Shown here: piece by piece, positions 58,898-64,000 of the stretch
How the letters are laid out: every line of letters starts with the position of its first letter
Numbering within the stretch: the stretch's first letter is position 1
NCBI GenBank assembly: GCA_900316385.1
Contig: ONCP01000016.1
Location: forward strand, 23,052 to 87,051
Source of the DNA: an uncultured Eubacteriales bacterium
Lineage (GTDB): Bacteria; Bacillota; Clostridia; Oscillospirales; Acutalibacteraceae
DNA: 64,000 bases
Direction of reading: 5' to 3'
Position numbers and translations under genes: made by a program
Notes under the pieces: model-generated
What the model saw: the letters and a program-made list of their open reading frames with translations, nothing else
Databases searched by the model: none
What the model was told of the DNA's origin: nothing

Positions 58898-60301
58898 CTA
58901 CTGACGATAAAACGCGCAGAAGGCTCTGTACGCCTCGTAGATATCGACCTTGGAGATCAGCTCGAAGGGCGCGTGCATAGAGAGCACGGGCACGCCGAGG
59001 TCAACAACGTCAACGTTCCAGTTGGCGATATACTTGGCGATCGTACCGCCGCCGCCGATATCGACCTTGCCGAGCTCGCCGATCTGCCACATAATGCCGT
59101 TCTTCTCGAGCATTGAGCGAACCTCGCCCATAAACTCCGCGGAAGCGTCGGAGGTGTCGTACTTGCCGCCGTGACCCGTATACTTGGTTATGATAACGCC
59201 CTGATTGATATAGCTCGCGTTCTTCGCCTCGTAGGCGCTCGCGTAGATCGGGTCAAACGCGGCGTTCACGTCGGCGGAAAGGCACTTGCTCCTTGAGATG
59301 GCGCGGTAGCCCTCTACGCCGTCGGCAAGAGCGAGGTCATAAACAAAATATCTGAGGAAATCGCTCTGCATACCCGTGTTGCCGTCGGAGCCCGTCTCCT
59401 CCTTGTCGGTGAGATAGGTGATACAGGTGCGCTCTGGCAGCTCGGTGTCGAGCGCCGCCATAAGCGCGGGATAGGCGCAGACCTTGTCGTCGTGGCCGTA
59501 GCCGCCGATAAGCGAGCGGTCAAAGCCGATGTCGCGCGTTTTCTGAGCAGGAGTGAAGCAGAGCTCCGCGGAGAGGAAATCGCTCTCCGTGATTCCGTAC
59601 TTCTCGTTTAAGATCTTCATAACGTTGAGCTTGACGAGCTCTCCCTCCTCGTCGTCGGTGTCGAGCGGACGCGAGCCGATGAGCACGTTGAGGTTCTCGG
59701 CCTCGATAGCCTCCGAAAGCTTCTTGCCTGCCTGCTCTCTGGCGAGGTGCGGAAGCAGATCGGTAATACAGAAGCAGGGCTCGCTCTCGTCAACGCCGTA
59801 CCTGATGTTGACCCTTGTGCCGTCGAGCTTGACGACGACGCCGTGAAGCGCCAGCGGCATAACCGTCCACTGATACTTCTTGATACCGCCGTAATAGTGC
59901 GTCTTGAAGAACGCGAGCGAGCTGTCCTCGTAGAGCGGATTGGGCTTTAAGTCAACTCTGGGAGAGTCGATGTGGGCGATCGCGAAGAGCGCGCCGTCTT
60001 TTACGCCGTTCTTACCGATAACGGCGAGAGCGACCGCCTTGTCGCGGTTGATGTAATAGACCCTGTCGCCCGCGTTGTATTTTTTGCCCTGTTCAAAGGG
60101 CACGAAGCCCTTTTCCCTCGCGAGCCTGACCGAATAAGCCACAGCCTCGCGCTCAACGGGCGAGTTGTCCAAAAACTCCTTGTAGCCCTCGCAGAATTCG
60201 TCCGCGCGCGCGATATCCTCCGCGCTGAGCGTGGCGATACCCTTTTTTGAGGGCATAAAAAGCTTTTCCTTGAGTTCCTTTGTTTTGTTTGTTTCTGCCA
60301 T
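58898..60301 (-). CDS. M18 family aminopeptidase (aspartyl aminopeptidase)
   Basis: 467 residues from the ATG at 60301, with GGAGGA 7-8 bases upstream. Metal ligands and catalytic residues are in FAIAHIDSPRVDLKPNP, IGGYGHDDKVCAYP, DKEETGSDGNTG, SADVNAAFDP and VLSMHAPFELIS. Removes N-terminal (acidic) residues from peptides in the cytoplasm; works as a large zinc-dependent oligomer in the family. The lytic transglycosylase gene ends 16 bp upstream of it, so co-transcription is likely. Confidence 0.92.
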   Translation of the reverse strand: MAETNKTKELKEKLFMPSKKGIATLSAEDIARADEFCEGYKEFLDNSPVEREAVAYSVRLAREKGFVPFEQGKKYNAGDRVYYINRDKAVALAVIGKNGVKDGALFAIAHIDSPRVDLKPNPLYEDSSLAFFKTHYYGGIKKYQWTVMPLALHGVVVKLDGTRVNIRYGVDESEPCFCITDLLPHLAREQAGKKLSEAIEAENLNVLIGSRPLDTDDEEGELVKLNVMKILNEKYGITESDFLSAELCFTPAQKTRDIGFDRSLIGGYGHDDKVCAYPALMAALDTELPERTCITYLTDKEETGSDGNTGMQSDFLRYFVYDLALADGVEGYRAISRSKCLSADVNAAFDPIYASAYEAKNASYINQGVIITKYTGHGGKYDTSDASAEFMGEVRSMLEKNGIMWQIGELGKVDIGGGGTIAKYIANWNVDVVDLGVPVLSMHAPFELISKVDIYEAYRAFCAFYRQ

Positions 60302-60317
60302 TTTGAATTCCTCCATA

Positions 60318-60929
60318 TCAAAAATATAATTCCTTATACTTTTTCTTTGCTTTTTCAACCTTTTTGACGTAGTTCGACGTTTCCTCGTACGGAATGACGG
60401 AGAGCGTCTTGCCGTCGGAGCTAAGCTCGGGATCGTCAAGCCATTCCCTGACGCGGTTGACGCCCGCGTTGTAGGCAGCGACCGCAGTTTCCTCATACTC
60501 GTAGGTGTCGAGCAGATACCTCAAAAAGTAACAGCCGTAGTCGATGTTGATCTCGGGGTCAAAAAGACCGCCGTCAACGGTCTCCTCGCCGCGAAGTCCC
60601 GCCAGCCAGCTGTATGTATCGGGCGTGAGCTGCATCAGTCCGCGCGCTCCCGCGGAGCTTTCGGCGTCCTTGTCAAAGCGCGACTCGGTGTTGATAACGG
60701 CGCAGATCAGCTCCTTTTCAAGGCCGTAGTTCTGCGACGCTTTGTCTATGTACTCGGTGTATTTGAGCGGAAAAAGCGCGTTTTCTATGAATTTTTTAGC
60801 CTTGCCGCAACCGTTTGCCGCCAGATAGACCGCGCCGCCCGAGACCGCGAGCACCAAAAGCAGTATCACGACCGTTTTCAGCGGACTTCTCCGCCTTTTT
60901 GCGTATCGTCGTCCTCTTGTCTGAGCCAC
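60318..60929 (-). CDS. Membrane-anchored lytic transglycosylase
   Basis: 203 residues. A basic N-terminus (GRRYAKRRRSPLK), one transmembrane anchor (~19-38) and an SLT domain with catalytic Glu in CAVINTESRFDKDAESSAGARGLMQL and a later AVAAYNAGVNRVREWL. Cleaves peptidoglycan strands outside the membrane. Lies 9 bp after coaE in the prfA-sua5-coaE run. Confidence 0.92.
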   Translation of the reverse strand: MAQTRGRRYAKRRRSPLKTVVILLLVLAVSGGAVYLAANGCGKAKKFIENALFPLKYTEYIDKASQNYGLEKELICAVINTESRFDKDAESSAGARGLMQLTPDTYSWLAGLRGEETVDGGLFDPEINIDYGCYFLRYLLDTYEYEETAVAAYNAGVNRVREWLDDPELSSDGKTLSVIPYEETSNYVKKVEKAKKKYKELYF

Positions 60930-60938
60930 AAAGCACCT

Positions 60939-61529
60939 CTAAATCCTTAAAATGATCTCCCCGACCCTTGCGGCGAGCGCCGTGAGGGTCGAGCTGTTTT
61001 CTATAACAAAATCGCATTTTTCAGCGAAAAAGCCGTCGGTGAACTGTACGCCGATACGTCTCAGCGCGTCCTGTCCCGAAAGCCCGTCGCGCTCCCTTAT
61101 GCGCCTGAGGCGCTCGTCCCGAGGAGCGGTGACGGCGACGGTAAGGTCGCAGAGGACGTCCAGACCGCTCTCAAAGAGCTGGGGCGCGTCAAAGAGTATC
61201 TTCCTCTGCCCCGCGTCGGACAGCCGCCTGAGCTCGCGCAGAAACAGCTCCGTGATGAACGGATGAGTAACGCTGTTGAGCAGGGCGGTGTTCTCCCTTG
61301 AGGAGAACGCTCTCTCGGCGAGCAGTGAACGGTCGGGCTCGCCGTTTTTCAGAATATCCGCGCCGAAGCAGCGCGCGAGCAGCTCGGGCACGAGCGGATT
61401 CTTCATAATCTCGCGCGCGAGCAGGTCGGCGGAAACGACCGCAAAGCCGCTCTGCTCAAAAAGCGCGGCGACCTCGCTCTTACCCGCGCCAGTGGCGCCC
61501 GTGAGCCCGATCAATTTATAGCTTTTCAA
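60939..61529 (-). CDS. coaE: Dephospho-CoA kinase
   Basis: 196 residues. P-loop GLTGATGAGKSEVA, SADLLAREI with the catalytic Asp, DAPQLFESGLD and AVTAPRDERLRRIRERDGLS are standard for CoaE. Last step of coenzyme A synthesis. Its start lies 13 bp inside the end of sua5 in another frame, so the two are translationally coupled. Confidence 0.93.
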   Translation of the reverse strand: MKSYKLIGLTGATGAGKSEVAALFEQSGFAVVSADLLAREIMKNPLVPELLARCFGADILKNGEPDRSLLAERAFSSRENTALLNSVTHPFITELFLRELRRLSDAGQRKILFDAPQLFESGLDVLCDLTVAVTAPRDERLRRIRERDGLSGQDALRRIGVQFTDGFFAEKCDFVIENSSTLTALAARVGEIILRI

Positions 61530-62544
61530 GGTCGATCACCTCAAAACCCGCGGCTCTGATGAGCCTGTTGTAAACCGCCATCCCCACGCCCGTGGGCTCG
61601 GGACAGCGCGCGTAAACCACGCCGATATCCCCTTCGCGGTCGATCTCGCGCAGAGCGCCGAAAAGCTCGTGCGCCTGAGAATCGCAGTCGGTCATACTGC
61701 CGAGAACAAAGGTCTCGGCGTTTATTTTATCCGCGTCCTCGCTGTAACACAGCGCGGCGGTTTTATCGTCCGCGTTTTTGTTCACAAAATCGCAGAAGCC
61801 GTCTCCCCTGACGAGCACTACTCTCGCCTTTGGAGCGTAATGCTTGTATTTCATACCCGGGGACGCCGCCTTTTCGCCGTCCCTGAGCCTGTGGAGCACC
61901 GCGTCGTCAACGTCGATTTTTCCGATGACGCTCTCGAGCTGTTCCACGGTGATCCCGCCGGGGCGAAGCAGCCGCGGCGTATCCGCCGCCAGCGTGATAA
62001 CGGTGCTCTCGAGCCCGACGCGGCATTCTCCGCCGTCAACGACGGCGTCTATCCTGCCGCCGAGGTCGTTCATAACGTGCTCGGCTGTCGTGGGGCTGGG
62101 CGAGCCCGAAAGGTTCGCCGAGGGAGCCGCCAGCGGAGTCCGCGCCGCCCTGATGATCGCCTGAGCCGTTTTGTGCTCGGGAAAGCGTATCGCGACGGTG
62201 TCAAGTCCCGCGCTGACCTCGTCGGGGATCGTCTTGCCCTTGGGCAGGATCATCGTCAGAGGGCCGCTCCAGAATTTTTCCGCGAGCGCCCTCGCCTTTT
62301 CGGGGAACTCGGAAACGAGCGAGAACCGCTCGATGTCGCCGATGTCGGCGATGTGGACGATGAGCGGATTGTCCATCGGTCTGCCCTTTGCCTTGAATAT
62401 CGAGGCGACCGCCGCGGGGTTGAGCGCGTCGGCGGCGAGCCCGTAGACGGTCTCGGTCGGAATGCCGACAAGTCCGCCGTTTATGAGTATCTCGCCCGCG
62501 GTCCGTATATCCTTTACGTTGTCCTTCAATAGAAGTGTATGCAT
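61516..62544 (-). CDS. sua5: Threonylcarbamoyl-AMP synthase, Sua5 type
   Basis: 342 residues: a YrdC domain (GGLVGIPTETVYGLAADA, KGRPMDNPLIVHI, SGPLTMILPK, AAPSANLSGSPSPT) and the C-terminal Sua5 domain, with SPGMKYKHYAPKA at the linker. Makes threonylcarbamoyl-AMP for t6A37 in ANN-decoding tRNAs. I use the ATG at 62544, which overlaps the prfA stop (TGATG), rather than the TTG before it. Confidence 0.94.
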   Translation of the reverse strand: MHTLLLKDNVKDIRTAGEILINGGLVGIPTETVYGLAADALNPAAVASIFKAKGRPMDNPLIVHIADIGDIERFSLVSEFPEKARALAEKFWSGPLTMILPKGKTIPDEVSAGLDTVAIRFPEHKTAQAIIRAARTPLAAPSANLSGSPSPTTAEHVMNDLGGRIDAVVDGGECRVGLESTVITLAADTPRLLRPGGITVEQLESVIGKIDVDDAVLHRLRDGEKAASPGMKYKHYAPKARVVLVRGDGFCDFVNKNADDKTAALCYSEDADKINAETFVLGSMTDCDSQAHELFGALREIDREGDIGVVYARCPEPTGVGMAVYNRLIRAAGFEVIDLEKL

Positions 62545-63620
62545 CAATTTTCCATACTTTCCTTTAACTTTTGCGCTCTGTCGGCGGCGACGAGGGAATC
62601 GATCACCTCGTCAAGGTCGCCGTTAAGTATCTCCTCAAGCTTGTAGAGCGTCAGCCCGATACGGTGGTCGGTGAGTCTGCCCTGAGGGTAGTTGTAGGTT
62701 CTGATACGCTCGCTCCTGTCGCCCGAGCCGACCTGACTTTTTCTCTCGGCGGAGATCGCGCTGTCCTGCGCCTCCTGCTTTTGTCTGAGCAGGCGCGATT
62801 TGAGCACCTTCATCGCCTTGTCCTTGTTCTTGTACTGGCTGCGCTCGTCCTGACACTCAACGACCATACCCGTGGGAAGGTGAGTTATCCTGATAGCGGA
62901 GGAGGTTTTGTTGATGTGCTGACCGCCAGCGCCCGAGGAACGGAACGTGTCGATCTTGAGGTCCTTGGGGTTGATCTCGATCTCCACCTCGTCAGCCTCG
63001 GGAAGCACCGCGACGGTGGTGGTGGAGGTGTGGATACGCCCCTGGCTCTCGGTTTCGGGCACGCGCTGAACGCGGTGAACGCCGCTCTCGTACTTAAAGC
63101 GGCTGTACGCGCCCTCGCCGTTTATCATAAACGAAATTTCCTTGAAGCCGCCGAGCTCGGTCTCGTTGACGTTGACGACCTCGGTCTTGAAGCCCTTGCG
63201 CTCGGCGTACATAGTGTACATTCTGTAAAGCACCGCGGAGAAAAGCGCGCTTTCCTCGCCGCCCGCGCCGCCGCGGATCTCCACGATGACGCTTCGGCTG
63301 TCGTTGGGGTCCTTGGGGAGCAGAAGGAGCTTGAGCTCGTCGGAGAGCTCCTCGAGCTTTTTCTTTGAGTCGTCAAGCTCTGTCTGAGCAAGCTGCCTGA
63401 GCTCCTCGTCGGCGGAGCTGTCCGAAAGCAGCTCCAGCGATTCGTCGATAACGCCCTGACACTCCTTGTACTCGCGGTACTTGAGCACCACCGGCTCCAG
63501 CTCGTGGATCTCCTTCATAATTTTCTGATATTCGTTTACGTCGGAGGCGACGCTCGGCTCGTAGATCTTCTTGTTGAGCTCCGAATAACGCTTGTCAAAA
63601 ATCTCTATCTTACTGAACAT
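62544..63620 (-). CDS. prfA: Peptide chain release factor 1
   Basis: 358 residues. GGQ motif in [17 protein letters not shown], codon-recognition PxT-type segment ([18 protein letters not shown]) and C-terminal [15 protein letters not shown]. Ends translation at UAA/UAG. The DUF951 gene ends 1 base upstream of its ATG, so they form one operon. Confidence 0.96.
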   Translation of the reverse strand: MFSKIEIFDKRYSELNKKIYEPSVASDVNEYQKIMKEIHELEPVVLKYREYKECQGVIDESLELLSDSSADEELRQLAQTELDDSKKKLEELSDELKLLLLPKDPNDSRSVIVEIRGGAGGEESALFSAVLYRMYTMYAERKGFKTEVVNVNETELGGFKEISFMINGEGAYSRFKYESGVHRVQRVPETESQGRIHTSTTTVAVLPEADEVEIEINPKDLKIDTFRSSGAGGQHINKTSSAIRITHLPTGMVVECQDERSQYKNKDKAMKVLKSRLLRQKQEAQDSAISAERKSQVGSGDRSERIRTYNYPQGRLTDHRIGLTLYKLEEILNGDLDEVIDSLVAADRAQKLKESMEN

Positions 63621-63621
63621 A

Positions 63622-63795
63622 TCAAAGCACTTTCTTTATATTTTTCTCGATTTTTTTCCTCGGCGCCATAACCTCGCGTCCGCAGCCCTCGCAGCGGATC
63701 TTGAAGTCCATTCCGACCCTGAGCAGCTCAAACACCCTTGAGCCGCAGGGGTGCTGTTTTTTCATTTCTATCCTGTCGCCGATCTTTAAATCCAT
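63622..63795 (-). CDS. DUF951 family small protein
   Basis: 57 residues: [22 protein letters not shown]-like [24 protein letters not shown]. The C-P/H and CxxC pattern suggests a small metal- or nucleic-acid-binding protein. The family is conserved in Firmicutes, often near prfA or rpsF-type genes; function unknown. First gene of the run prfA-sua5-coaE. AGGA lies 9 bases upstream. Confidence 0.88.
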   Translation of the reverse strand: MDLKIGDRIEMKKQHPCGSRVFELLRVGMDFKIRCEGCGREVMAPRKKIEKNIKKVL

Positions 63796-63816
63796 CTGTA
63801 TCAGTCCTATCTTATT

Positions 63817-63845
63817 ATTATAGCCTATTTTTTGTAAAATAGCAA
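63817..63845 (-). promoter_or_regulatory. Promoter of the DUF951-prfA-sua5-coaE operon
   Basis: Minus strand TTGCTA, 17 bp, TATAAT. Confidence 0.75.
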
Positions 63846-63858
63846 GGAAGAGGCAATA

Positions 63859-64000
63859 AAGTTGAAAGTTGAAAGTGGAAAGTGGAAAGTGGAAAGTGGA
63901 TTTCCATTAAACATTAAAAATTAAACATTAAACATTTAGGTCGGGGAGACAAAACGTCGTTCATCGTCATCGCTCCGCTACACCCCCTTTGTCCGCTACG
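63859..64000 (-). repeat. Dispersed mosaic repeat R1, alpha type, cut by window end
   Basis: GAAAGTT/GAAAGTG heptads, CATTAAA heptads, TTTAGGTCGGGGAGACAAAACG, TCGTTCATCGTCATCGCT, CCGCTACACCCCC as in the copy at 41.8 kb. Confidence 0.85.

Overview
The window looks like chromosomal DNA from a Gram-positive gut clostridium of the Ruminococcus/Oscillospiraceae type. The evidence is a type III glutamine synthetase, T-box and leader-peptide regulation, AGGAGG-type ribosome sites, sigma-A promoters of the form TTGACA-N17-TATAAT, BspA-like and InlB-like surface proteins, and DUF951/DUF4428/UPF0371 families. It is mostly a normal gene-dense chromosome. What sets it apart is that many intergenic gaps are filled with mosaic dispersed repeats and heptanucleotide arrays. 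No phage, transposase or CRISPR array is visible.

Layout: (1) 1-9.3 kb: tail of a class V aminotransferase, a small lipoprotein, a large LRR surface protein, a shortened AraC-like regulator, a beta-helix/InlB surface protein, a 48-aa peptide and a repeat-tailed membrane protein. (2) 9.4-10 kb: tRNA-Leu with a tandem 224-bp repeat that carries copies of the tRNA 3' end. (3) 10-15.4 kb: a minus-strand surface-glycan operon (ABC permease, ABC ATPase, SDR, SDR-LicD fusion) whose gaps are filled by repeats. (4) 15.5-19.8 kb: a second beta-helix/InlB surface protein preceded by a 52-aa peptide related to the first one, then a polysaccharide deacetylase. (5) 20-22.8 kb: hslO and five tRNAs bracketed by inverted repeats, then a 5'-truncated iscS and an internally deleted iscU. 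(6) 22.8-29.1 kb: metY-cysK behind a Cys-rich leader-peptide attenuator, pheA and aroF behind a Phe-rich leader-peptide attenuator, and pyrG. (7) 29.2-41.7 kb: nitrogen/glutamine block: gltBD, glnN, an amt-PII fusion and glmS. The gltB, glnN and glmS promoters share a TTGCAA motif at fixed spacing. (8) 42-53.8 kb: a cation efflux protein, an ApbE/NusG-II/Gx-transporter operon, a UPF0371 protein, a CBS-type pyrophosphatase, trpB with a Trp T-box, two small unknowns and a Big2 surface protein. (9) 54-58.6 kb: a three-gene NuoE/NuoF/NfnB-like electron-bifurcating transhydrogenase. (10) 58.9-63.8 kb: M18 peptidase, lytic transglycosylase, coaE, sua5, prfA and a DUF951 protein.

The points I would look at first are: two homologous ~50-aa peptides, each adjacent to a large surface protein that shares an unnamed ~190-aa domain; the TTGCAA-N15-TTGCAR-N7-TTGACA promoter architecture of nitrogen genes; two amino-acid leader-peptide attenuators (Cys, Phe); a dispersed repeat that ends in a ready-made ribosome-binding site directly before three unrelated genes; and perfectly phased heptanucleotide arrays.

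Coordinates and motifs were read by eye. Family names rest on recalled motif patterns; no database search was run.
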